DNA of 6,212 nt, taken from positions 12,102 to 18,313 of the forward strand of contig NZWZ01000055.1 in the NCBI GenBank assembly GCA_002701745.1, in the 5' to 3' direction. Below the pieces are notes generated by a model that was not told the DNA's origin, did not search any database, and saw nothing but the letters and a program-made list of their open reading frames with translations. The position numbers and the translations under genes are program-made. Numbering within the stretch: position 1 is the first letter of the stretch; each line of letters starts with the position of its first letter. This DNA is from Flammeovirgaceae bacterium (GTDB lineage Bacteria; Bacteroidota; Bacteroidia; Cytophagales; MED-G16). Below, in pieces: positions 1 to 6,212 of the stretch.

Positions 1-743
1 TATTTTGATAATAGAACTTCTATTCCAAAAGAAAAGTTTTCTTTTTCATAATTTTTTTGAGAATATATATAAGTTAATGAAAATCTAAGAGGCATATATT
101 CTGGTTTAAATGAGGTTCCAAATTTAAAATTAGAAGGTATAATCATTTGATTTTCTCCCAATAAAAATCCAATATTAGAAAAAACTAAGGCTAATCTTAA
201 ATCTTTAGTTGGAAGCGGTGAAAAATCTGCTCCAATGTCTACTATCATTCCAGAATTAGATTTATCATATAACTTAGAATAAAAATATTTTAAATTAGTT
301 CCAATAGAAAACATTGATAATTTATATGATTTATTGAATGTAATTAAATATTCTTTTGGATAGAAATCTCCATTATAATTGCCTGAATTATCATAGCCTT
401 CAAATTTTCCATGAGAAAAGTATTTAACTCCAACTCCATAATTTCCTAAAAATTTAGAACTATCTGAATATAAAATACTGGAAGAATTAATATCTAATAT
501 ATAATTCAAATAATTTAATGATATAGATCTATCATTTGTAAGAGATGGATTCAATAAAAAATAATTATGTTCTGATGAAATATTATTTCCTCCTAATGCA
601 TTGATTTTAGAGTTATCAGTAATTTCTATGAAGTTTAAGAATTCTTCTTGAGAATAAGTTTTTATTGGATAAAACTGAATGAATATTAATTCAAGAAAAA
701 ATATAAATTTTAATTTATTAAATAAATAATTTATAGATATCAT
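1..743 (-). CDS. porQ: PorQ-like type IX secretion system outer-membrane protein, 3' end cut by window edge
   Basis: I translated this open frame by hand. It runs from an ATG at 743-741 to the window edge without a stop, giving 247 residues. Residues 1-31 look like a Sec signal peptide: a hydrophobic core rich in F, I and L follows K10 and K12, and cleavage is probable near TYS-Q (29-32). The mature part opens like PorQ of Bacteroidota, with FLNFIEITDNSKINALGGNN at 35-54, then LNPSLTND at 64-71. Next come alternating beta-strand segments typical of an outer-membrane barrel, including GVGVKYFSHGKFEGYD (103-118) and SGMIVDIGADF (164-174). PorQ proteins are usually somewhat over 300 residues, so perhaps 60-90 C-terminal residues lie outside. 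PorQ is a known T9SS factor that works with PorU, PorV and PorZ on cargo carrying the secretion signal. The start overlaps the end of rseP by 26 nt, and no later Met lies before the signal-peptide core. The family call rests on remembered motifs, not a search. The alternative is a related PorV/FadL-like barrel protein. Confidence 0.8.
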   Translation of the reverse strand, partial: MISINYLFNKLKFIFFLELIFIQFYPIKTYSQEEFLNFIEITDNSKINALGGNNISSEHNYFLLNPSLTNDRSISLNYLNYILDINSSSILYSDSSKFLGNYGVGVKYFSHGKFEGYDNSGNYNGDFYPKEYLITFNKSYKLSMFSIGTNLKYFYSKLYDKSNSGMIVDIGADFSPLPTKDLRLALVFSNIGFLLGENQMIIPSNFKFGTSFKPEYMPLRFSLTYIYSQKNYEKENFSFGIEVLLSK

Positions 744-2031
744 TTAGAATAACATATGACATTAAACCTAGCAAAATTATAACTCCAAATCTCGTAGAAT
801 ATTCTAAAAACTTTTCAGTAGGTTTTTTTCCAGAAATCATCTCATATAAAATAAAAGTAGCGTGACCTCCATCTAATGCTGGAATTGGTAAGAGATTCAT
901 GAAAGCAAGAACCATTGAAAGAACTCCAACAATCCTCCAAAAATTACCCCAGTCCCATTCTGATCCAAATATTTGCGCAATTCCTATAGGACCACTTAAA
1001 TTTTTAGATGGATCAATATCTCCTGAAAACATCTTTCCAAAAGCTCTAATATTTAAAAAAACAGTTCCAAATGCCTTTTGAGTTCCAATAATTACAGACT
1101 CATTAAAATTAAATTTTCTTTGAGAAAAGGTTAGAGGCTCAGGTAATACTTTTATGCCGATAGTAGCATCATTAGAAATTTCTACAACCTTATCAATTAG
1201 ATTATTATTTCTATTAATTGTAACCTGTATTATAGAACTTTTATTTTCTTCAAGTATTGTTTTTAATTCATACAAATCAATGATGAAGGTTTCATCCACC
1301 TTTATGATTTTATCTCCTTTTGTCAGCCCAGCTTTTAGTGCATTGCTGTAAACACTGTCAATAGAAAATGGTGTTCTTGCTTTTATGAAAGAAGACATAG
1401 CTTCTCTACTATTCATTTTATTGATAAAATTGTCAGGTATAGTAATTTTAAATTCTTGATTATCTCTTAACACAGTAAATGTAGAATTATCATCAAAAAA
1501 TAAATTAGGATCAAATAATTCTGCATCTCTTTCCCATTCTTTATCATTAATTAAAAGTATTTTATCTCCTGTCTTAAATCCTGCTTCTAAACCTAATTCT
1601 AATGCTAAGATTCCATTTTTATTAATTTCGTCTTTTGATAAATATGTCTCTCCATTATTAAATGTAATCATGGTGAAAATAATTAAACCTGTTATTACAT
1701 TGAATATAATGCCTCCAAGCATAACAACTAATCTCTGCCAAGCAGGTTTTGATCTAAATTCCCATGATTCAGGTTCTTTATTTATATGGGAAGTATCCAT
1801 CGATTCATCTATAATTCCAGATATTTTCACAAAACCACCAAGAGGTATTGAACCCAGCCCATATTCTGTTCCTTTGTAATTAAAGCTCCATATCTTAGGT
1901 GGAAAACCAATAAAATATTTTTCAACTCTCATGCCAAATAACTTTGCAGTCAAGAGATGACCAAATTCATGAATTCCAACAATAATAGATAGTGCAAGAA
2001 TCATCTGAGCTGCCATTATCAAACCATCCAT
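718..2031 (-). CDS. rseP: Site-2 intramembrane zinc metalloprotease RseP (M50 family)
   Basis: This 437-residue protein is a membrane-embedded zinc protease. In the best-studied relatives it cleaves anti-sigma factors and leftover signal peptides within the inner membrane. The zinc site HEFGH is at 21-25 (E22 catalytic) in the first membrane segment (about 5-27). The third zinc ligand region, NLLPIPALDGGH, is at 379-390 with D387. Other hydrophobic segments lie near 103-125, 366-385 and 415-430. Two PDZ domains lie between them, recognisable by AGFKTGDKIL (150-159) and AGLTKGDKII (234-243). The block GGFVKISGIIDESMD (65-79) followed by WEFRSKPAWQRL (90-101) is typical of Bacteroidota RseP, and SGPIGIAQIFG (346-356) is also conserved. 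Length is normal for the two-PDZ form. The start is an ATG one base after the dxr stop. A second in-frame ATG lies five codons later, but the first fits the family better. The dxr-rseP pairing is common in bacteria. The substrate here is unknown. Confidence 0.96.
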   Translation of the reverse strand: MDGLIMAAQMILALSIIVGIHEFGHLLTAKLFGMRVEKYFIGFPPKIWSFNYKGTEYGLGSIPLGGFVKISGIIDESMDTSHINKEPESWEFRSKPAWQRLVVMLGGIIFNVITGLIIFTMITFNNGETYLSKDEINKNGILALELGLEAGFKTGDKILLINDKEWERDAELFDPNLFFDDNSTFTVLRDNQEFKITIPDNFINKMNSREAMSSFIKARTPFSIDSVYSNALKAGLTKGDKIIKVDETFIIDLYELKTILEENKSSIIQVTINRNNNLIDKVVEISNDATIGIKVLPEPLTFSQRKFNFNESVIIGTQKAFGTVFLNIRAFGKMFSGDIDPSKNLSGPIGIAQIFGSEWDWGNFWRIVGVLSMVLAFMNLLPIPALDGGHATFILYEMISGKKPTEKFLEYSTRFGVIILLGLMSYVILNDIYKLFI

Positions 2032-2032
2032 A

Positions 2033-3187
2033 TTATAATTTATTTATTTTGTCTAATGTATACTTTCTAGTTACTATATCAGTTTCAATTAACTGATCTA
2101 GATTTGGGGATGCAATATATGATATTTTATTTAAAGAATCTTCAATAATTTTTGTCATATCTAAATACCTTATTTTTTCATTTAAAAAAGCATCTACTAC
2201 GATTTCATTTGAGGCATTTAAAATACAGGGAGCATTTCCACCTAATTTTCCTGCATCAAAAGCTAACTTTAAATTATTAAAAGTTTTCAGACATGGCTCT
2301 TCAAATGTTAAAGTATTATTTTTAATAAAGTCATAATGAGTAAATTTATTTTTCAATCTTTTACCTGAAAAAAGTGCATACTGAATTGGCAATTTCATAT
2401 CAGGCTCTCCTAATTGAGCTTTTATTGAACCGTCATTAAATTCAACCATAGAATGAATTATAGATTGAGGATGAACAACAACTTTTATCTTTTGTATATC
2501 TATATCAAATAAGAATTTTGCCTCAATAACTTCAAGCCCTTTATTCATTAGTGTTGATGAGTCAATTGTTATTTTTTCTCCCATCTCCCAGTTGGGATGG
2601 TTTAATGCTTCTTTTTTAGATATGTTTTTTAACTCATTTAACTTTTTATTTCTGAAAGGGCCTCCTGAAGCTGTTAAAATTATTTTATCAATTGTGTCTC
2701 TACTCTCACCAACTAAACATTGAAAAATTGCAGAATGTTCAGAATCAACTGGATAAATATTTACTTTTTTCTCTTTACATAGTTTATTGATAATACTACC
2801 CGCAACAACAAGTGTTTCTTTATTTGCTAAGGCAAGATCAATACCTTTTTTAATAGTATTAATTGTTGGGATAAGACCAGATTTTCCAACTAGTGCAGTT
2901 AAAACAATATCAGGATTACAATAGTTTAAAAAATTATTTAATGACTCCTCTCCAAAATAAATTTCAATTTCCTCATTTTTTAAACTATTCAATATAACTT
3001 TTTCTTTTGATCTGTCACCAAAAATTATTGCTTTTGGTTTATGTAATAAAGCTTGATTTATTAATAAAGTATGATTTGAAAAAGCAGTTAATAATTCTAC
3101 CTCAAAAATATTTTTGTTATCAGAAATAACCTCTAAAGTTTGAGTTCCTATAGAACCAGTAGAACCTAATATTGCAACTTTTTTCAA
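2033..3187 (-). CDS. dxr: 1-deoxy-D-xylulose 5-phosphate reductoisomerase (Dxr/IspC), TTG start
   Basis: This cytosolic enzyme converts 1-deoxy-D-xylulose 5-phosphate to 2-C-methyl-D-erythritol 4-phosphate using NADPH and a divalent metal. It is the committed step of the MEP route to isoprenoids, which feed quinones and the undecaprenyl carrier of cell-wall synthesis. The 384-residue length is normal. The N-terminal NADPH motif GSTGSIG is at 8-14, and LANKET is at 120-125. The metal ligands expected by homology with the E. coli enzyme are D148 and E150 in PVDSEHSA (146-153) and E219 in NKGLEV (215-220). The substrate loop ASGGPFR is at 173-179, NHPNWEMGEKITIDSSTLMN at 196-215, and VHPQSIIHSMVEF at 238-250. 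All catalytic regions are intact. The start codon is TTG (3187-3185). In the same frame a TAA lies five codons upstream with no ATG between, and translation from the TTG gives the standard MKKVAILGSTGSIG beginning. It lies one base after the GH3 stop and one base before rseP, which implies coupled translation. Confidence 0.97.
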   Translation of the reverse strand: MKKVAILGSTGSIGTQTLEVISDNKNIFEVELLTAFSNHTLLINQALLHKPKAIIFGDRSKEKVILNSLKNEEIEIYFGEESLNNFLNYCNPDIVLTALVGKSGLIPTINTIKKGIDLALANKETLVVAGSIINKLCKEKKVNIYPVDSEHSAIFQCLVGESRDTIDKIILTASGGPFRNKKLNELKNISKKEALNHPNWEMGEKITIDSSTLMNKGLEVIEAKFLFDIDIQKIKVVVHPQSIIHSMVEFNDGSIKAQLGEPDMKLPIQYALFSGKRLKNKFTHYDFIKNNTLTFEEPCLKTFNNLKLAFDAGKLGGNAPCILNASNEIVVDAFLNEKIRYLDMTKIIEDSLNKISYIASPNLDQLIETDIVTRKYTLDKINKL

Positions 3188-3188
3188 A

Positions 3189-4694
3189 TTATTGAGATTT
3201 TATTATTTCATTTATAAGGTTATCATCATTTGATAGTCTTGGAACCTTATTTTGTCCACCAAGCTTACCTTTTGATTTCATAAAATTAATGAATGATTTT
3301 CTTTTAAGTGGTTTAATTTTTAAAGTGCTCAGTACTCCATCTTTGATTAGGTCTTCATAATAAGAATTTAACCTTTGAAGATTTAAGTCAATTTCTTTTT
3401 CAAATAAATTTAAATTTTTAGGTAATTTTTTAAATTCGATTAACCATTCATGTTGGGATTTTCCTTTTGATTTTTTTATCCTTGGCCCTACTGTGAATTC
3501 TATAATTTGAGTTTCCTTAAATACTTCACAAGCTTTTTTTAAAGCTTCTTCTACCTCTTCAACAATTACATGCTCTCCAAAAGAAGAAATAAATTGTTTA
3601 GTTCTGCCAGTAACTTTAATTTTTAATGGATTTAAACTTGTAAATTTAATTGTGTCGCCTATTAAATAAGACCATAATCCAGCATCACTTGAAAGAACTA
3701 ATGCATAGTTCTTATTCAGCTTCACATCACCAACCATGATTCTCTTTGGATTTTTACTACTTAGATTTTTTAATTCTATAAACTCATAAAATATACCTGA
3801 ATTTATTTGAAGAATTAAGCTATCATCATTAGTAGAATTTTGGTATGCGAAGAAGCCTTCAGAAGCAGGAAAAGTTTCTAATGTATTTATCTTTTTACCT
3901 ATACTATCAAAAAGATTTTTTTTATAAGGTTCAAAATTTACTCCTCCATGACATAATAGCTCAAGGTTAGGAAAAACATCTTTAACTTTTTTACCAGTTC
4001 TTTTAGTTAGGACATCGAAATACATCTGAACCCAAGGAGGTATGCCACCCAATATTCTTAAGTCTTGACCTATTGTCTCATCTACTATTTTATTAATTTT
4101 TTCTTCCCAATCTTCAATACTGTTTGTCTCCTTAGATGGTAATATCTTATGTTTTAAATATGATGGTTCATGATAGTTTACAATTCCAGAAAGCCTTCCA
4201 ATTTTAATATTATTCTTTTCATCTAAATTAGGAGAGCCAGAAATAAACATAACTTTACCTCCAATTGCTTTCAATGATTTTTTTTCATTCAAATAACTTA
4301 ATAATAAATAACTTGCAGAATTTATTTGATTCTTTAATGATTCTTTAGTTATAGGAATATATTTAGTTCCTGATGTTGTTCCTGATGTTTTGGCAAAATA
4401 AAGAGGCTTACCAGGCCAAAGAATATTATTGCCATCATTTCTGACTAATTCAATATATTCCTTAATATTCTCATAATCTCTCACTGGAACTTTCTCTTTA
4501 TATTCTAAGTAATTATTAATACTTCTAAAATTATGATCGGAACCAAACCTTGTATTTTTTGATTTAGATACAAGGTCTTTAAGCAATTCTAATTGTATTT
4601 TATTTGCTTCTTTTTGGGTTTTGTTTTTTATAGAAAATGATCTATCAAAAAACTTATAAATATTTAAAATTTTAAGGATTAAGCTTGATATCAT
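3189..4694 (-). CDS. GH3-family adenylate-forming acyl-amido synthetase-like protein, substrate unknown
   Basis: This 501-residue protein belongs to the GH3 family, named after plant auxin-responsive proteins, within the adenylate-forming (ANL) superfamily. Plant members activate a carboxylic acid with ATP and join it to an amino acid. The bacterial members, common in Bacteroidota, have no settled substrate that I know of. The nucleotide-binding motif TSGTTSGTKYIPIT is at 103-116. The second motif, FPASEGFFAYQ, is at 275-285 and the third, SYLIGDTIKF, at 342-351. The hinge region VTGRTKQFISSFGEHVIVEE is at 361-380, and the conserved tail GKLGGQNKVPRL is at 476-487. Length and motif order are typical and all three motifs are intact, so the enzyme is probably active. 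No signal peptide is evident; the first 20 residues are mildly hydrophobic but carry scattered charges. The ATG at 4694 is the first good start, 57 nt after the dnaA stop. The gene ends one base before dxr, which suggests co-expression with isoprenoid and envelope genes, but that alone does not reveal the substrate. Confidence 0.93.
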   Translation of the reverse strand: MISSLILKILNIYKFFDRSFSIKNKTQKEANKIQLELLKDLVSKSKNTRFGSDHNFRSINNYLEYKEKVPVRDYENIKEYIELVRNDGNNILWPGKPLYFAKTSGTTSGTKYIPITKESLKNQINSASYLLLSYLNEKKSLKAIGGKVMFISGSPNLDEKNNIKIGRLSGIVNYHEPSYLKHKILPSKETNSIEDWEEKINKIVDETIGQDLRILGGIPPWVQMYFDVLTKRTGKKVKDVFPNLELLCHGGVNFEPYKKNLFDSIGKKINTLETFPASEGFFAYQNSTNDDSLILQINSGIFYEFIELKNLSSKNPKRIMVGDVKLNKNYALVLSSDAGLWSYLIGDTIKFTSLNPLKIKVTGRTKQFISSFGEHVIVEEVEEALKKACEVFKETQIIEFTVGPRIKKSKGKSQHEWLIEFKKLPKNLNLFEKEIDLNLQRLNSYYEDLIKDGVLSTLKIKPLKRKSFINFMKSKGKLGGQNKVPRLSNDDNLINEIIKSQ

Positions 4695-4700
4695 GGCTAA

Positions 4701-4723
4701 TTTGCAGTATCCAAATATGCAAA
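4701..4723 (-). other. Small imperfect hairpin in the dnaA-GH3 gap
   Basis: The 57-nt gap between the dnaA stop and the GH3 start contains an inverted repeat. On the plus strand TTTGCA at 4701-4706 pairs with TGCAAA at 4718-4723, and inside it TAT (4708-4710) pairs with ATA (4715-4717). That makes a nine-pair stem with one bulged base (G at 4707) and a four-base loop. The minus-strand RNA would fold just before the GH3 start, leaving six bases between the stem and the ATG. There is no T-run after it in the direction of transcription, so it is not a typical intrinsic terminator. It could be a processing site, a translation-modulating structure, or chance in AT-rich sequence. Confidence 0.4.
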
Positions 4724-4751
4724 AAATTATTGAAATATATAAATTGGAAAA

Positions 4752-6080
4752 TTATCCTACAGAAATTCTTCTATTGATCTCCTCAATATTTTTTTTGAAG
4801 ATATTGTCAGTGTCAATCATATCATTCACAGATTGAACTGCATGAATCACAGTACTGTGATCTCTACCTCCAAAATGGAAGCCTATTGATTTTAATGAAT
4901 TATTTGTAAAATCTTTTGAAAAATACATAGCGACTTGTCTGGCAATAACAATTTCTTTATTTCTAGCTTTATCTTTCATGTCTTCAATACTAATACTAAA
5001 GAACTTCGATACAATTTCTTGAATATATTTTATATCAATTTCTCTATTAGTATCCTTAACTATTTTCGAGATGATTGATTTAGCTAAAGTCAAATCAATA
5101 TTTTGTTTTGAAATTGTTGAGTGTGCAAGAATAGAAACAAGTACACCTTCAAGTTCTCTTATATTTGTGTCAACTTGGAAAGCTATATATTCAATTACTT
5201 CTGAGTCAATTTTTAATTGTTCATTTTTTATTTTATGATTTAAGATATCTAGCCTAGTCTGATAATCTGGTTTTTCAAGTTCAACAGTTAATCCAGATTT
5301 AAATCTACTAACCAATCTTTTAGTTAATCCATCTAATTCTACTGGAGATTTATCTGCAGCTAAGATTATTTGTTTGCCATTTAAATTTAATTGATTGAAT
5401 ATATGAAAAAACACTTCTTGAGTTTTTTCCTTACCCTTAAAAAATTGAACGTCGTCAATTATTAGACAATCTATATTAGAATAAAAATGTATAAAGTCTT
5501 TTAATCTATTTTCTTTAAGTGCATCAATAAATTGGTTAGCAAATTTTTCAGAGGTGACATAATAAACTGCTGACTCTAATTTTTTAGATATCTTATTTCC
5601 AATTGACTGGATTAGGTGTGTTTTCCCTAGCCCAACTCCACCATATACCATTAAAGGATTAAATGGATTATCACCTGGATTTTGAGATATTCTTTTACCA
5701 GCGGCCTTGGCAACGCTATTACATTTTCCAGAAATAAAACTTTTAAACCTAAAGTTTCTATTTAAATTATTAAAACTTGAAGATTTCTGTGGTGAAGCTT
5801 TAAAATCTTTTTCTTTAATTTCTCCTTCTTCATTTTCAATTAGTGAAATTTCATATTGTATTTTGCCTTTTTCACCAAGTACACTAACAACCACTTCGTT
5901 TAATAATTCAATGTAATGATTTTCTATCCACTCGTAGAAAAATTGATTTGGAACTTCTAATGTTAGAGTTTTATTTGAATAACTTTTTGGTACAATAGGT
6001 TTGAACCATGTCAGATAGCTTTGTGCATTGATTTTTTTCTTGATAATGGACAAACAATTTTTCCAATGCTTTAAGTGCAT
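4752..6080 (-). CDS. dnaA: Chromosomal replication initiator protein DnaA
   Basis: DnaA is the AAA+ ATPase that binds and opens the chromosomal origin and loads the helicase; it also acts as a transcription factor. All four domains are present in 442 residues. Domain I (about 1-80) has the typical WKNCLSIIKKKINAQSYLTW stretch at 6-25. Domain II is a short, charged and serine-rich linker (about 82-107), which accounts for the modest overall length. Domain III carries Walker A GGVGLGKT (147-154), Walker B CLIIDDVQF (205-213), sensor I IILAADKSP (238-246), the arginine-finger region LVSRF (256-260) and sensor II NIRELEGVL (306-314). Domain IV carries the DNA-binding helix-turn-helix with the signature GGRDHSTVIHAV at 404-415. 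The ATG at 6080 is directly preceded by an in-frame TAA, so no longer start is possible. The neighbours are not dnaN or recF, which is usual for Bacteroidota. No clear Shine-Dalgarno precedes the start; the leader is A-rich instead. Confidence 0.98.
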   Translation of the reverse strand: MHLKHWKNCLSIIKKKINAQSYLTWFKPIVPKSYSNKTLTLEVPNQFFYEWIENHYIELLNEVVVSVLGEKGKIQYEISLIENEEGEIKEKDFKASPQKSSSFNNLNRNFRFKSFISGKCNSVAKAAGKRISQNPGDNPFNPLMVYGGVGLGKTHLIQSIGNKISKKLESAVYYVTSEKFANQFIDALKENRLKDFIHFYSNIDCLIIDDVQFFKGKEKTQEVFFHIFNQLNLNGKQIILAADKSPVELDGLTKRLVSRFKSGLTVELEKPDYQTRLDILNHKIKNEQLKIDSEVIEYIAFQVDTNIRELEGVLVSILAHSTISKQNIDLTLAKSIISKIVKDTNREIDIKYIQEIVSKFFSISIEDMKDKARNKEIVIARQVAMYFSKDFTNNSLKSIGFHFGGRDHSTVIHAVQSVNDMIDTDNIFKKNIEEINRRISVG

Positions 6081-6212
6081 TTATTTTTAGATTAGTGGTT
6101 TATAAATAATTGCTATTATTAAAATAGGGAGTCAAATATTAATTCTTTTTTTTAATTAAAAAAATATTTTTATCTATTGACTTTTTAAAACCTCCATTTT
6201 TGAAGAAATTTT
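6081..6212 (-). other. AT-rich region upstream of dnaA, possibly with the 3' end of another minus-strand gene
   Basis: These 132 bases precede dnaA and should hold its promoter, but no convincing Bacteroidota promoter (TTTG near -33, TAnnTTTG near -7) is visible. The best -33-like element is TTTGACT, read on the minus strand at 6136-6130; no good -7 partner lies at the right distance. Positions 6146-6173 contain only A and T and include two overlapping perfect palindromes: an 18-bp one at 6147-6164 and a 12-bp one (AAAAATATTTTT) at 6160-6171. No DnaA-box matches (TTATNCACA) are seen. At the far end, all three minus-strand frames are open to the window edge and stop at 6139, 6174 or 6185, so one may be the tail of an upstream gene. 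The frame ending at 6139 would give 23 visible residues rich in K, F and I, but too few to identify. Confidence 0.45.

Noticed and set aside
899..1879. Three plus-strand open frames of 60-69 codons within 899-1081, 1154-1351 and 1670-1879
   Set aside because: They lie wholly antisense to rseP, whose protein is conserved along its length. Their translations show no recognisable domain.
4752..4761. TTATCCTACA resembling a DnaA box at the dnaA stop codon
   Set aside because: It carries an extra base relative to the consensus and is formed by the stop codon and last codons of dnaA. No second copy is nearby.
5707..5916. Plus-strand open frame of 69 codons
   Set aside because: It is antisense to the domain I-II part of dnaA, and its product resembles no family I know. 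It is best explained as a shadow of the AT-rich coding strand.
5924..5932. CTATCCACT, a partial match to the DnaA box TTATNCACA
   Set aside because: It has two mismatches, is isolated, and lies in the dnaA coding sequence where it encodes the conserved EWIE stretch of domain I.
6107..6135. TTGACT (6135-6130, minus strand) as the -35 of a sigma-70-type promoter for dnaA
   Set aside because: The hexamer is good, but 17 bases downstream there is only CAATTA, a poor -10. No TAnnTTTG element stands at the Bacteroidota spacing either.
6174..6200. Short minus-strand frame ATG GAG GTT ending at TAG, seven codons
   Set aside because: It is too short to be a gene. The same frame is open through the window edge, so the ATG may simply be internal to a gene tail or meaningless.

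Overview
The window looks like chromosomal DNA of a Bacteroidota bacterium, most likely an AT-rich Flavobacteriales-type organism. Three things point there. The leftmost gene encodes a PorQ-like protein of the type IX secretion system (T9SS), which is confined to that phylum. The DnaA, RseP and GH3 proteins read like the Bacteroidota versions of those families. The starts lack clear Shine-Dalgarno sequences and are preceded by A-rich stretches, which is usual in that phylum. Base composition is strongly AT-rich, and codon use is dominated by AAA, ATT, TTA and AAT. I see no mobile element, tRNA, rRNA or CRISPR array. The genus cannot be fixed by eye; a small-genome marine lineage is a reasonable guess.

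Every gene is on the minus strand, so transcription runs from high to low coordinates. In transcription order they are: a short AT-rich upstream region (6212-6081) that may hold the 3' end of another gene; dnaA (6080-4752); a 57-nt gap with a small hairpin; a GH3-family adenylate-forming protein (4694-3189); dxr (3187-2033, with a TTG start); rseP (2031-718); and a porQ-like gene (743 to beyond position 1). The porQ-like gene begins inside the end of rseP and is cut by the window edge.

From GH3 onward the genes are packed very tightly. One base separates GH3 from dxr, one base separates dxr from rseP, and rseP overlaps porQ by 26 nt. They probably form one translationally coupled operon, with dnaA possibly on the same transcript. 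The operon joins an enzyme of the MEP isoprenoid pathway (Dxr), an intramembrane protease of the inner membrane (RseP), an outer-membrane T9SS factor (PorQ) and a GH3 enzyme whose bacterial substrate is not known. Most of the window is ordinary housekeeping. The less explained parts are the GH3 enzyme in this setting, the small hairpin before it, and the AT-only palindromic tract upstream of dnaA, where I see no DnaA boxes.
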